DNA of 64,000 nucleotides from Glandiceps talaboti (Eukaryota; Hemichordata; Enteropneusta; Spengelidae). The stretch covers positions 10,116,001-10,180,000 of the forward strand of contig NC_135566.1 of the NCBI RefSeq assembly GCF_964340395.1. Reading direction: 5' to 3'. How positions within the stretch are numbered: position 1 is the first letter of the stretch; each line of letters begins with the position of its first letter. Position numbers and translations under genes: made by a program. The notes under the pieces were generated by a model. The model was given only the letters and a program-made list of their open reading frames with translations. It was not told where the DNA came from and ran no database searches. Positions 1-14,500 of the stretch are shown one piece after another.

Positions 1-268
1 AGACTGTAATGCATAAATTTCTTATTATGAGTAAAAGGCTTTTGATTGTTACCACATTTAATACTTTTCTTAGAAAAAAATTACAGAAAATTATTTCCAA
101 TTTGTGAAGTTCAAGGTGCAGTGATAATACTGAACAGACTGCTAGCTTAATTACCATACTGAGCCATAGATATCCAAATTACCATAGTTGGAATTTTTCA
201 AAACAATTAAACACAACTTCATATATTTATGAACATCTACGAAAATAGACTACGTCATGAATGAAACA

Positions 269-297
269 GTTGCCTAGGTAACAGTTACCTAGGTAAC
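269..297. promoter_or_regulatory. Two adjacent X-box (RFX-type) palindromes
   Basis: GTTGCCTAGGTAAC (269-282) and GTTACCTAGGTAAC (284-297) are separated by one base. Each fits the RFX X-box pattern of two inverted GTTRCC/GGYAAC half-sites, and the second is a perfect palindrome. RFX factors drive ciliary genes. The target gene is unknown; the MPHOSPH9-like gene ends 4.3 kb away. Confidence 0.4.
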
Positions 298-949
298 ACT
301 GGTGGTGGACTCTCTTATAGTGAGTCACAATATGATATGAACTGCTAATGATGTTAAGTACTGCAACACAGCATAACACTATTTACTAAGAGTAACACAC
401 GCTATTTCCAAAGTACTACAAAATATATTACAAAGCTTTTAACAATGTAACAATCACTTCAGTTTGCGAGTACTTAAAACACTTTAGAGAAACTTGTATT
501 GTTTGATAATGTATGCAATCAGGGAGGAAATCAATGGCAATTCATTCCTCATAACCCAGGAGATGTGATAGTTTTGATACAGCAAGACTACCTGGAAACA
601 GTTTGGCCCACATTTTACAAGAACTGCTTTTAATCTATTCAAATCATGAGAATAAATTAACAATACACGCACCATAATAGTTTGAGGTTCAAATCAATGT
701 TGTAGATAGACACTTGTATAATAACACTGGAAGTGAATATTACAAATAATGCTTATTGATATTATTAGAATTATTTACTTTGTGTTTCAACTTAATGTTT
801 ATACATACTCACTATGTGTGACTAAGCTTTCAAAGACCAATACTACAAATAAGGCTTATTGAAAATATTTATATAACAAGTGATCTCTTGTAATTATTGA
901 CTAAATGTTTTCTAGTTATTTCATTAGGGTGACCCTATGTTTTTAAAAT

Positions 950-1262
950 GTTTCTCATTACTCTTTCATAGCAACTAGGGGATGGTCGGTCGACCTAACA
1001 AAAAAAGTAAAAAAATAAAAAATCCTCTTCTTAATGTTTCATATCTTCTGTTTATTGGATTCCTGGTAACAAGCCCTTTCCCAGCTTCTCTACACACTTA
1101 GCATATTCTCAGCCTCCCCTACTTGAATAACTTCTGTCATGAAAGAAATGATCTGTTCTTGAACAAGTGTTGCCGCCACCACCATGACTGTGGATGATGT
1201 CAACACTGTGTGCAGATATTTGGGGGGGTTTTTGCCAGAGAGGGTGCTGTTTATTTTGATGT
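950..1262 (+). repeat. Dispersed repeat R1, copy a
   Basis: Shares long stretches with 22700-22967 in the same orientation, including TATTGGATTCCTGGTAACA, CCCTTTCCCAGCTTCTCTAC, a TTGCCGCCACCAC block and GCCAGAGAGGG near the end. No coding capacity is seen. Confidence 0.6.
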
Positions 1263-3989
1263 CGGAAAAAAAATAGGGTAACCTTTACCTATAGCACTGC
1301 CAACATTACAAATTGTTCTTGTAAGTACATTACCTCAATGACAATTTTCAAAACATATCTTCAAATGATAATTAATCTGTGACAAAGCATATCATTACAC
1401 TAGAATACACACATGGTAGAGACATCATTTCGTGGTTACAAGTAGCAACTTCCAATCATTCACTCTGTATCATACAACCAGATTGTTCATATACTTAATT
1501 TTAAAACCATTATTTTTATAACAAACATATCTCTACAAAATTGTGCTAGTAATGGTATTATACAAATGAAGGCAAAAGGCCGCACAGAAAGCGCTGTCAA
1601 AAGTGTATACTTTCAGTTTACAACATTACTTTCATTTAATTGGTATAAAACACCAACTAATGCACTTGCTATGTTGACTATCAAAATAAATTCAAGTTGT
1701 CATAAAGTAATCTCTGATACATTACACAACAACATATTGGTGATAATAAAAGTAACATGGCCTGGAATTTTTGCGTGTTTTGCGTTTTTTATTTTATGAT
1801 AAAAAGTTACTTGTGATTTATACTCCTTACTTAAACATACCTAAGCATCAGTAGTCACTGACAGAACTAATATATTATAGGATGGTATATTATTGCATTT
1901 TACACATGATATCTTCTTTCGTAAGTCTCTTTATTCATACTATTTACCCAAATCAAATGGTACGACAAGAAACTGTGCAAGCATCACTCTGAGTCATATT
2001 ATTGTCACCTCATAATATCCCAATCACGGGTTATCTTACACATTTGAAATTGAAACTATACCTATAGTCTTGTAATATGATCTCAGATCTGCGTTGCACG
2101 GTTGCCAAACAAAAGCCAAGCATGACAGTATCTCTGGTGCACAGCTCTCAGGCAAGCCATCAACAGCTCCTTTAGCACTATGTGACCTGTGGTTGCTTTT
2201 AAAGTTAGCGAAATCACCCGAGGGTTTAGTAGTTAGACTAAACTATACCTTAAGAAGAATAACATGCATGTACATATTGGTGAAAATACCTTCAGAAATG
2301 AGAAGAACTTAAATCAAACTGTTTCACGCTTCTGCAATCATCAGATGACTGTGATAAGGTCTGTATGTTCACTTAGATTTTGGCTAGTACATCCTAATTA
2401 GAATTTGTTTAGATGTGGTAAGATAAAACATTATAATGACCAAAACAATGCAAAGTTTACTATTCACTGTTAATAGATACTGCAAGTTGCTTTATAGAGA
2501 CGTAGACCCTGAAATCTAGGCAGCGTCATTAGCAAAGGCAATGACATATATCTCAATTTAAAATTTAAGGCAACTACATGTAAATATGATAGTAGCAAAA
2601 ACTGAGTTTTGTAAAAATACAACTTTAACATTACAAAATAAAAAGCTTAAAAAATTAAACAAACTTTGGCATTTACAGCAAAATATAACATTTACGTGAT
2701 ACAAAAATATGTAAAATACCTTAGTTATCTAAGGTTCATGGTTGCTATGATACTGGGCATGAAATAATAACAGTAGTTGAATACTGGCAGTACAATTTGC
2801 AATTACAGATGAAGAGAGTGGGCGAGATTGCTGCAAAATATCATTTCTATGATGAAAAGGACACTAGTATCATGGGCAAATTGTAAATAGAGTGGAATAC
2901 ATTCCTTTTGATATATTTGATTATTGTATCCACACAGAAGTATTAGGAGACTAAGAAATATCAAAGGCAAAATATAAACTGTTTTCATTTATATTTTTAC
3001 GGCAGATGAAAGGTATGAAGTGGCAAAAACATACAATTCTCAGGTTTTAAAATGCATTGATAATCAATTCAGCTAAAGGAAAATTCTTGTGTGACCAGCT
3101 GACATGTGGTGGGGAGGGGGGGGGGGAAACTTAAGTCATGTTTACCATCATATTTCCCACAATGCACCATTCTAGATATTCAAGATGGTGGGTTTACAAG
3201 TTCTCTACACCACTGAATAAAATACACATTTCGTAGATTTAACAGGCAACATTTCTAATTTTCACACCATATGATTAAGTACTAGTATATTTCAGTATTT
3301 AAGAGCCTTTTTATGCAAATAAGATCCAGATGTACATGGCATACTTAGCAAGATCTAAAAAAGTATGCCCACCTAACATCTAAAAAAAAAAATTAAAAAT
3401 ATTTACACTTTAAAATGGGATAATGATGTTTAGCAATATTGAAGTAAAATTAGTGAAATTAACTAATTGACTTACATTATACTGTATATTTGAATTTCTT
3501 ACCAATTAAGTATACATGTGGTATTTGATTTTAAAAATCTAGTCCAGAACTTTACAGTATGTAATTAAGTTTCACATGAAATGAGAGAATATTATGCTGG
3601 CAGCTATAGAACTCAAATTTAGTTTTTGAAAGAAAATGACATAAAATAGTTCGATTATGTCATTTTTACTCTAAAAAAATATCCATCTATGTAAAACTAT
3701 GTATTTGTAACAATTGAGTCATGTGCAATGTTTTCGTATGAAATCAAAGTAATCACAAAAAAACTGTAAAATTCTGGACTATAGTTTGAATTAAAGATAA
3801 CTCTACATTAAGTTTACATATGCCATAGTGCAGCAAATATTTTTATGACGCTTCGTCATGTAATTTCACACAATAACAAAGATGCACTCAAAACATATAC
3901 AGAATATTAATATGTATAATACTGATTTACAAACACCAGTCTCTCATGATAGAGAGGGACTGACTGCTAACATATACAATATTCTCTCC

Positions 3990-4400
3990 ATTACCAATGT
4001 GATAGTCTAGTTCCTGACGGACTGTGTCTGTACTATGTTATCTTCATACTATACCGTCTAGTCAATCCTGTTACTCTTGCACAGAATTCTGTGCTTCCTC
4101 TACAGGGTTTATATAAACATGATGATGTCATCGCATCCCCATGTGATTTTAGCTTAAACAGACTGGAGGTGGAGTCCTGCTTGGACATTTGCATATCATA
4201 TCAGTCCTAGAAACATGAAAACGATGACAACAGCCTGTCAATTTGTGATGGATTACTACTGACATGTGCTGTTCGCACTTCGCCCACCATGGGGTTGAAC
4301 CACAATTAATGCCTTGAGTAACCGAATTGACTAGACGGTATAGTATGAAGATAACGTTGTATGAATATGGTCCATCAGGAACTAGACTACCAATGTGATA
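3990..4400. repeat. Foldback element with ~90-bp inverted arms
   Basis: The arms at about 3995-4080 and 4310-4400 are near-perfect reverse complements, sharing CATACTATACCGTCTAGTCAA and GTCTAGTTCCTGA. The arms read TTACCAATGTGATAG at their outer ends. The spacer is unique. It is MITE-like; no target duplication was identified. Confidence 0.65.
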
Positions 4401-4586
4401 ACATGAGAGGCTGTGAAGGATCATTAAAAGCCAGGGATTCAATCCCAGGTTCTCACATTAGTATTATCTTATTGGTTGAGCCACAAGTCTCATTCATTTT
4501 TTCTGGACCAACTTTTTCTATATCTCTGCCAGACAACTGCTTTTTCACACCTAGGTTTTAATCCTGAACCAAACTGGATCTTTTAA

Positions 4587-7500
4587 TTAAGTTTTGATGA
4601 CATGGTATCTTCTAAGTGTCATTCGTATTGTTCCAAGTTCACTTGCAATCTGATCCAGTCTTTCTTCTATCTTTACCTACAAGCAAAACAAATCAATAAA
4701 CAAAAAAGTTCAGTAAAAGTAACTGATGGATGATAGTGTGTATAAGGAATTCTACAACCATCCTTGTATTGGCCTAGCTTTTCATCTCATGACAATTTCA
4801 TATTAAATTAAAACCTCTTACAACCATTTTAGAAAACATAGCCTGTATTCTAACATCCCTAACCCTAATATCACACCATTGTTCACTTTGTTGGATTCTA
4901 AACTGAGCCATGGTACACAACTCATATATTGGGGTCCTGTCAGTAAATATTTTGGCACAATCATATGCACGACTGGTGAAAACAATAGTGTGTTATATCA
5001 CATATAACGTACCCAGTAATGTCTGATTTACAATATTGACCACTGCAATGTCATACTACAGTATAAAATACCTTGGCACCAATAGCTGCTGATTCAACCC
5101 CCAATATATACACAATCACAATATAATACATTTTTACAAAAAATAAACTTTCAATGGCCATTTCTGACATTGTCATACATAGTACACATTTGGTATCTTC
5201 TTAATCCCCTTTCTCTCAACCCATACTTACTTTTGTATAAATAAATACCCTCTGAGAAAAAGAGGGTTAAAGTGGCCATATGGATGAGAATTTGGTATTT
5301 ATTTTGGATTTTTATTTGATAAAACAGCCTCACTATGTTTTTATACTTGAAAAAATAATGCAAAAGAACATATACCAAGTCTATGTTTGCAACTCAATAA
5401 ACTGCAAAAGTTTAAACAATGTGTAAAATGTTTGTTATTGTACGTACAATAACAAACTTCTTACACTGTGTGCATCTTTTTGCAATGTATTGAGTTATGA
5501 ACATGGACTTGGTATATGTTCTTTTGCATTATTTTTTCAAGTAGAAAAACATAGTGAAGCTGTTTTATCAAATAAAAATCCAAAATAAATGCCAAATTCT
5601 CATCCATATGGCCACTTAAAATAAGTATACATTGGCAAAATGCAATGTTTTTCCTGTCAAACTGCACATAAATATTTAAGGAAAGGTAAAATCTAGGTAC
5701 AACACATGACACTGAAGTTGTTAATGTTAAATCCAAGTTATAAACACATCACATGTACCTGTTCTCTCCTTGTCTGTGGGGTAGCTCTTGGTCCTGTGTT
5801 TGGTATTCTGCTCAGTGATGACTCAAGTTGTTTTTTTTCTTCTATCAGTTCATCTAATTTTCTCTCTGTTTCTCGTATGCTCTTAATTCTTTCCATTATT
5901 TCTGTTTCCGACCTGTGTGAACTCTATGTTTGAAAAGACAATAAACAAATTAGAAACAAGTATAGACATTTTACACTATACACAGGAAAGGGTTCATTTT
6001 TAGTCTTGAAATAAGAACAGGAAGTCTGGCTACAAGACTGGTGATCATTATTAGTGCACGGTCAATGAACCCTATCATTAAGACATGCCCTATTGCAACA
6101 ATGTAGCAGTTACATGCATAGGTCATAGGTCAACTTCAACTTACTAATACTAATACATGTGACTATTTCCAGTAAAAATGTTGCAAGAAATGTTTTATGT
6201 TTTAGATGTTGCAGGTCTGCTCAGGAGTCTATAAATGAGTGATTTTTGTAACTAAGACTAGAAGAACTGTCACATATTATCACTTTCAATGAATGAAACC
6301 ATGACTTCCTACAGCTGAGAGTATGTGGATGAGTTGATGGACAATTGCAGTAAGACTACCTTCCATGGTTAGTTCTACATTACCTTAGAACTGGGACTTC
6401 TCTTAGATGACTTGCTAGACCTACCATCCCATGCAGGACTAGTAGTATAAACACCAGACTTTACTCTATCTAGTACAGAGTCTGCGGTAGAAGGACCATC
6501 TATATGATACAATGAAAACACAAAACATCAGTTTAGGATAAAAAGGTTGTCACACACAAATCTTAATGATTGATATTCCTTTTATTGTCATATCTTTTGG
6601 CAACCAACTAGTGAAGATAATACAACCTCTCTTTGAGTTACTAAAAAAATCCAATACATAGGGTGTACAATTTGTTACAAATAATTAATATGTAAATAAT
6701 CAGTCAACATGATCCAAGTTGTCAACATTCATTACAATGATAATCACATGTTGAACAAAGTGTGTTACAATGCTTGCATTCCACACAGTATAGCACAGTA
6801 CCATACAGCACTGTATTGGAGCAAAGAGAACTGAGAACATAACAGTACTGTGCACCACAACAATACAGTACAGAACAAATATTACATTAGTGTCACACAG
6901 TACAGTACACGTACAGTACAGTACACAGTACAGTACAGTACAGTATAGTACAGTACAGTACAGTACCGTACACTACAGTACAGTACAGTACACTACAGTA
7001 CAATACTGTAACAGTGCAGTGCAGTACAATTGAGTAATTGCAGTACTGTACTAATAATAATTATGTAAACACAGTTCAAGTACTTGCCTGCTTGTGAGAG
7101 TTGACTGAAGTCTAGTCTGGATACAGGACTGACTCTAGGTGATCTTCTAACTGTTGATGATGGTGTTGTCCTAGGGCTAGTAGTACTGATAGCAGACCTG
7201 GCAGTAGTATTTGGTGAATGACTATCAATCAACCAGTCTCTAGCTGGACTTGATTCTATCTTCCTGGGACTTCCATCTTTCACTGGTCTGTTTACGTCAT
7301 TTAAATTCACATCAAACCTGGTTGTGTTACCTTCCTTTTTCTCTAACAAACCTTGAAATCTGGGCGACACATCAAGTGCTGGATTGATGCGAGACTTTCC
7401 TGGTGAACCAGGTGTGCGACTACTGCTGGGACTGGACCTTGGAGTTCTACTGAAGCTGCTAGACTTAGGAGGTGATGATGAATGGGTGTCTGGTAACATA

Positions 7501-8305
7501 GCATAGGTGGGTGTCAGGTCAGTGTATGATGTGGGAGATGGTGATGTCTTCCTCGGTGAGATCTTGCGCTGTCTTTCTTCACTTCTCCATTTGTCAAATT
7601 GAGCAGCAGCTCTAATCATTGGTGATACAGGTCTATCAAGTCCACTACCATTAGAAACACCAAGTAGACTACTAGATAGGTTGCCTGATACATCCCGACT
7701 ACTAAGTCCTCCAGTACTACTAAGACGACTGACAGAAAATAACAGAATTAAATTTTTATTTTTAAGAATAATTTTTTTTCAGAAGCTTGCAAAGTAAACA
7801 TCACTATTCAATAGAATAGACTTTATTATCAAGAAATTAGTCTTTGCCAAAGAGAACACAATGATTTTGCTAATTTCTTTTGTCTTTACTGTAAGGAAAG
7901 ATATATACCAAAGCTTTGTAGAAAGTGAGACATTACCAAGACTCTGTCTCGCTGTCTCTCTGTGTCATTTCAATTAATTGATTCATATCTCACCTGCTGT
8001 TGAGAAAACTTGAATTCAAGTCACTTTTTTGAAGTGCTTTATCTTCACCAGTAAACATATTATAATCTACACTGGATTGTAGCCATTTCCTGTAAGTCCT
8101 TGTGCTTCCTGTTGATGACTTAGTCTCTGCTAATCTCTCCTTTAATTTAGACAAGCTGAAAGACACAAAAAATGTAAATGTTACAATGTTAGAAAGATTT
8201 ATGAAAATGTTTTGATTTAGGTTTCTTGACTTTCATTACAAATATTAGGTTGACTGTAGGGATTGAATTCAAATACTGACATAGAAGTCACCATGTCTTA
8301 CAACA

Positions 8306-8367
<62 letters not shown>

Positions 8368-8431
8368 CACACACACACCACACCATACCATACACAACAC
8401 ACACCACACACACATACACCACACAATACAC

Positions 8432-8506
<75 letters not shown>

Positions 8507-11500
8507 TGAAAAACTACCTTATTGTAGGAGACATTCCACTTTCCCTCATTATTGTATTTTCATGATCAAGTCTTTTCACTTCCAACTCCAGTTTGGAAAT
8601 TGTTCTATAAAGAAAAAGAAATAAGTTGACGAATGAATGTCTTGTACAAACACATACTTTTGACAGACACACAACATAAATACATCATTGAGAGAAAAGA
8701 AACAATGCTATGCTACCTGTAAAGAATATATTTGTTTTCATGGAGGTAAATCTTCTAATGTTATATCAGCAAAAAGGACAAATATTTCATGTGTTTTAAA
8801 AACTGAAACTCAAAACCAACTGATAACATGACTGCCATCTCTCTATCATATTGTCAGACATCCTCCTTGTAAAATCAACTAAAATGTTAGATAATATGAC
8901 TCTAGCATTGTGGTTTTAACTACAGAACACACTAGAAATCTATGACATGTTTGTGGTTTTAATTTCATATTTAGATTTCTGCAAAATGCTCAGAATGCAA
9001 TTTTGAAGCAGAGATCAGGAAGTGAGAAGTGACTACTAACCTTTTCAGATTGGCTAACTCTGCCTTGGCTTCATACAAATCCGTCTCAGTTTTATTTAGC
9101 TGTATCTAAAAAGTAAGAAAACCAATATCAGATATTTGTATACCAGTAATGTCACACAGTGTCAATGGTTCAGTGAATATGGCAAACTAACTAAATGTAT
9201 TTACTTTACATGAACTTGGTGAATATAACAACATCAGAGATTGCATAAGCTATGATACTCACTTTAGTATTGTCATGTTCTTTACCAAGTGCTTCATATT
9301 CTAACATCAGCTGAAAAATACAATGAATCAAAAAGAGTCTTGTCAATAATAGATATGTAAAATTAACAATATGTTGCGAATAAAAAATTATATGTAGTTA
9401 CTTTTGGGCAATGACAAGGTTGCAATAACACACTCAGCATTTGATTGGGTGGACATGTATGGACAAGTGGAACCTATCCCCCCCCCCCCACACACACACA
9501 CCCTCATTTGCCCATTGCACAGAAGACCAAATGACTGTCAAAGCATTTTGCCCTTTTCCACATATGATAATTTACCGAAGGTAAATCATACAGAACAGGG
9601 AGAGATACTGTCCTTGGTGATCCCTTCACTAAAAAAAATATACAAATGTTGGATAAATTAACTACATATTTCATCAAAATTTTATTTTATTTATCACAAT
9701 AAAAGTGGCTTCAGTTACCAAATGCATATTCGACAGCCTTGAATCACATTCAAACTGTAAAAATGACCTTAAAAATGCACCAACTATAGAACAATAATAA
9801 ATAAATAATTTTAAAAAAAATAAAAAAAATAAAAAAATCATACTTCTAACCTTCTCAAGCATTTCTTTACTTCTACTGTCACTTCTTGAAGCTTGTTCAT
9901 CTTGTAACTAAATGAATGAAAGAAAAAGATAAATTGTACACAAAGATCAACATATTGGTTTTGAGGTTCCACATTCTGATGATGACAAAATTTGTCACCT
10001 TGCATCTTACACACCACACTGTAGTTAATATTCCCTTTGCACAATTTTCAGTTGGTGTTTATACGAGTAGAGAATTAGATCAGGCATTAGAAATTAGCAA
10101 ATTTCAAAACATGTAAAAGATAACTATCTAAGAAATAGCACCAATAGTATTGTAGCACAACTACAGTTTATATGACCATTTTATAAAAATGCATTTGGTC
10201 AAGAATTAGAAATTTTGGTTTGCAAATTTCAAAACACATAAAAGATAACTTCCTGAATAAAATGAGATAACTTCCTGATGGAACAACAAAATTGTCTACA
10301 TCACATGATGACATACCCTGTAAGCTTCCTGTAGGGTGCTTTCCAAATCTCTGTTTCTCCTCTCAGCTCTCTGTAACTGTGCTTCTTTCTGTTTACAATA
10401 TAGTTTTAAATTATCTATTCTCTGCTCCAAGGCTTTAGATGTACCAGATGAAATACCAAATCTCTCTGCACCATCAGTCTGTAAAACGTACATCAATAAA
10501 TAGGTCTCACAAAGATTGTCAGTTAACAAAATACATGTAGTTACAAGTTAAGATACTGACAAAATAATCAAGATATTGGAATATATTTTATGAGACACAA
10601 AACGATAATTATGAATTTGGAGGCCACATGTGATCGATGATCAACATGAATTATATTTATGTTATAATCTATGACAATATTGTCAAAGTAACCTAGACTA
10701 AAATATCAAAATGAACATAAAATTGTGACATCAGGAGATATTGTTAAAAACCACTATTATTAGTATAGTAAGACTATGTGTTTCATTCACATCTTTCTTG
10801 CACAGGCTAGTATGTAGAGATCTTTTTACAGTGTCATCTGTCTGCTGATGACCTCCCCTGGTAAACTAGAGTCCAGACACCTGCTGGTGACCTCCTCAGG
10901 TAGACTAGAGTCCAGACACCTAGTGGTGACCTTCCCAGGTTACTTTTGTTTACTACTAATTTCTAAACACTCATAGTATGCACCTCACACCTGCTGGTGA
11001 CCTTCCCAGGTGCAAAACCTGTGTTGAGTAGCCCCCAATATAGCCGATATAACAAAGACAGGGTAAAAGGTGACTACTCAACATTTCTATAGCTGTATTT
11101 TTTTAAAAATAAATATAAATATTCTACTTACGACTTGTATTTGTAGGTTAAGTACTGTACTTTCTAGTTCTTCTATACGACTGAAATAAAATAGAAACAT
11201 CAAAATTAACTCCCTCATAATCATATTTCAGACTGTTATGTCTATATAAGACAATGGACATATATACACTATTAAATTGGTCCAACACAATCTAGAGAGT
11301 GGGAGGGGTTACAGGAAGAGCTTTTCGTTCTTATAAAAACAGGAAATAAGATTTTGTTGTTTGTGTTTTGAGGGGATACAGGAAAACTGGGAAGGGATTT
11401 GCTATAGAATCTCAGTGACAGATAAGCAAAAGGTGTTTTGAAATTGATGATTGGAGTCTTGCTTTGAAACTTATACAGAGGGTTCATCTGAAACAAACAG

Positions 11501-14500
11501 ATATTGGAAAATAAAACCATACTTAGTCTATCTAATTAACTCTAATTTGGTAGAATCCTTTTTGCCATTGTTTTGTTTGTTTCACTTTGTTGAGGACTCA
11601 ATGTGTGTCATTCAGTTTCAAAAAACAGTTACAATATACACAATATTATTTTTTAAAATCTGTTATAACTATTAGACAGAAACAATATATTTGGCAAAAC
11701 TTTTTTTTCTTTCCTGACCTGGAAATGTTTCATAAAAATGTTCATAATGTATCCAGAACATTTCTTTAAAATGCAAAACGTTAAATAAACAGAGATTTGG
11801 TAGAAATATGCTGCCAGGTCACACTACTGAAAGATCTGTCATCGTCTTTGCTTATGTAAGCACAAGCTGTTACATATTACATGTAAGTGCCAACAATGAT
11901 AGATCTACCAGTCTACCTAGGTCGCCACATACTAGGAATCCAGTAGCATGAAAACTTACCTATTGGCTGATTTGAGAGCGATTTCTAATCGTTCACATCT
12001 TTCTTTCAGTTTGGCATTATTTCTCTCTAGTCTCCTATAAGGTGATTTGGACTTGATGTCAGAAGTATTACCCAACTGTTCTTTCAACTCTGAGATTTCT
12101 GCTTCATAATATGTTCTCAAATCTGCCATGTGTCGAGCATGCTTTTCACGCAATGTCAATCTTTGACTGCAAGGTAAAAGGTAGAGAAAATCATTATGAC
12201 CCACGACTTTGTACAAGAAAATGTCATACATTTCAAACCCAATATGGGCATTTGTGTCTGAGGACTGGGTGGTTTATCGCCCGACAGGATGTGGGACAAT
12301 AACTTCTTTATCTAAAGACCCAAAAGTCCATGTGTTATGAAAATTTTACTGCATGACGATTACATATTGATGATGAATGCTTTTGCCCCTTTACAAAGCT
12401 ATGAATCCATATATACTTACCTAGAGTTCAAAAAGGCTTCAGCTAATGATGTAGGAGAAGACATAGACCTATGAAGTTGTGGTGGTGAGCTACTCTTTCC
12501 ATCTTTCACTGGTGTAGTCTGAAACAAGTATGAAATGCATTACATATCTAGTAACATATAATTCAATACCTGAATATTTCATATCATTATAGTTTCAATT
12601 CTACAATAAACAATTGTGTTATGTAGATAAGTGGTACTTGACTACATCTACAACTGCTGACATCAGACAGTGGACAAACGGAATCTGTTACAAACAGGGA
12701 AAGTAAACGAAAATGAATTGGAGTGTAATAACACTTGGCACAGCATGTTAGAACAGCAGAGGGTTGTATTACATTTCATGGTTTGACAACGACAGTGAAA
12801 TTCTAATTTGTTGGTGAACATGAATTTTTATGTATAGAGGCCATACAGCTGTTTTTATCAAACGATGAAATGTAATACAAGTCTCTGTTCTTCCAACATA
12901 CTGTGCCGAGTGTTATTAATCAAATTCAGCTGTTTACTTTCTCTGTTTGTAACAGGTTCCATTTGTCCACAGTCTGATGTCAGCAGTTGTACAAAGTGAA
13001 TAACTCTTTCATACGAAAGACAAACATACAAAACATTAACTTCTAATTGTAATTTTGCTATGTATTTTTTTTCCACTTTAATTTACATATTGTACTAAGT
13101 ATGATACTGAAGATAACTTGATATATTTGGAATAATTAATATTTTTGCTTTCACAATGATTTGGTTTTCGATACTACCTAAGCTTGAGAAAAATTCTAGC
13201 TAGCTTTCTTTATCGTATTTGTTGACATGTAATATTTAAATGAATTTCTCCTAAGTATTTTCTTTGGAACATTCTACAAAACTGAAAAAAAAAAGTTAAA
13301 TCTAATCTATCAAATATGACTTTTGCCATGAAAAACAAAATCAGAATTATCAGCTTTCATTTACAAAAATTTCAAAGATTACGATATATGGTATGACTTT
13401 ACCTGATCTTGTATTGGTTTATTTATGGGTAGTTCTTGGAAAGTATCTTTGTCATCTAACCTCCAGTAGTTGAACTCAGAATCCCCTGAACTGTTTAAAT
13501 TGAACACTACTTCTTCTTTTGAATCTGTGGATGTTGGTTTTTGTTGCTGAGAGTCAGTTTCACATGTTGCGTCTCCATTTGGTAAAGTGGTTTTCACAGA
13601 TTCTCTCTGAGGCTCTTCATTCCTGTCCCCACCTGCCCTAGTGACGTCTTCTTTAGTTTCTGATTCTGAATGCTCTGCCTGATCACCGTCTTCATCTTTT
13701 GTTTCCATCCTAGCAACCGCTTCATCTTCCTCCTTTTCTTCTTCTGCTGCATCATCTTGGACTTCATCTTTCTCTGGACTTTGTATTGTAACTTTCAATT
13801 GTCGTTTCTCTTTTCGTCGTTGTTTTCTCTTAGCAAGGAGTTCCACCTGTGAATAGATCATTTTTAACTGCTGGTCATGTTGCTGTTGTTGCATCAATAA
13901 TTGTTGTTGATGCTGTTCTTCCAATAACTTCATCAAATCTTGCCACTTCTCTTGTTGTTCCTCAAGACTATTTCCATCAGATGTATCATCTGAGGTTTCT
14001 CGTTTTAGACTTTTCCTGCCTTTCTCATCAGTGGCATCTTTATCATCATCATCATCACCATCATCATCAGGTTGCTCTGCCTCTTCTTCCATCCTTGCAC
14101 CAATGATGTCAGCCAATAGTGAACCCATCGGAGACACACCAATCTGTCCCCATGGAGATACTCCAGACAACAACATGAAATTACCAAGCTGCGGTGGCAA
14201 GCCACTGGCATCTCTACCATAATCTTCAGTATCGATAGTAAATTCAATGTCATCATCTACATCTCTTAGTAGCTGATTAGGTTCAAGATCAGGACTTACA
14301 TCAGATGCAGCATCCTCCTCATTCTGTGCATCAGTACTATCAACTCCTGCCATTTTGACAACACCTTCTGAAAACTCATCAATGTTTTCACTTATACTCG
14401 GACCTTCAATAGTTGTATCAGTACCATTCCTTGAAGTACTGGTTGCTGCAAAACTAGCAATACCTGAATCAATACTGATTTCAGCACCAGGAACATTATC

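Larger units (their letters stand above)
1..4586. other. Intergenic / 3' flank of the MPHOSPH9-like gene, no gene seen
   Basis: AT-rich, with only short unsupported open frames. It contains paired X-box-like palindromes near 269-297, a dispersed repeat near 950-1262, a poly-G run near 3114 and a foldback repeat at 3990-4400. Part of it may be the 3' UTR of the MPHOSPH9-like gene. Confidence 0.5.

Noticed and set aside
8263-8565. Open frames of alternating Thr-His or Cys-Val
   Set aside because: Products of the CA microsatellite.
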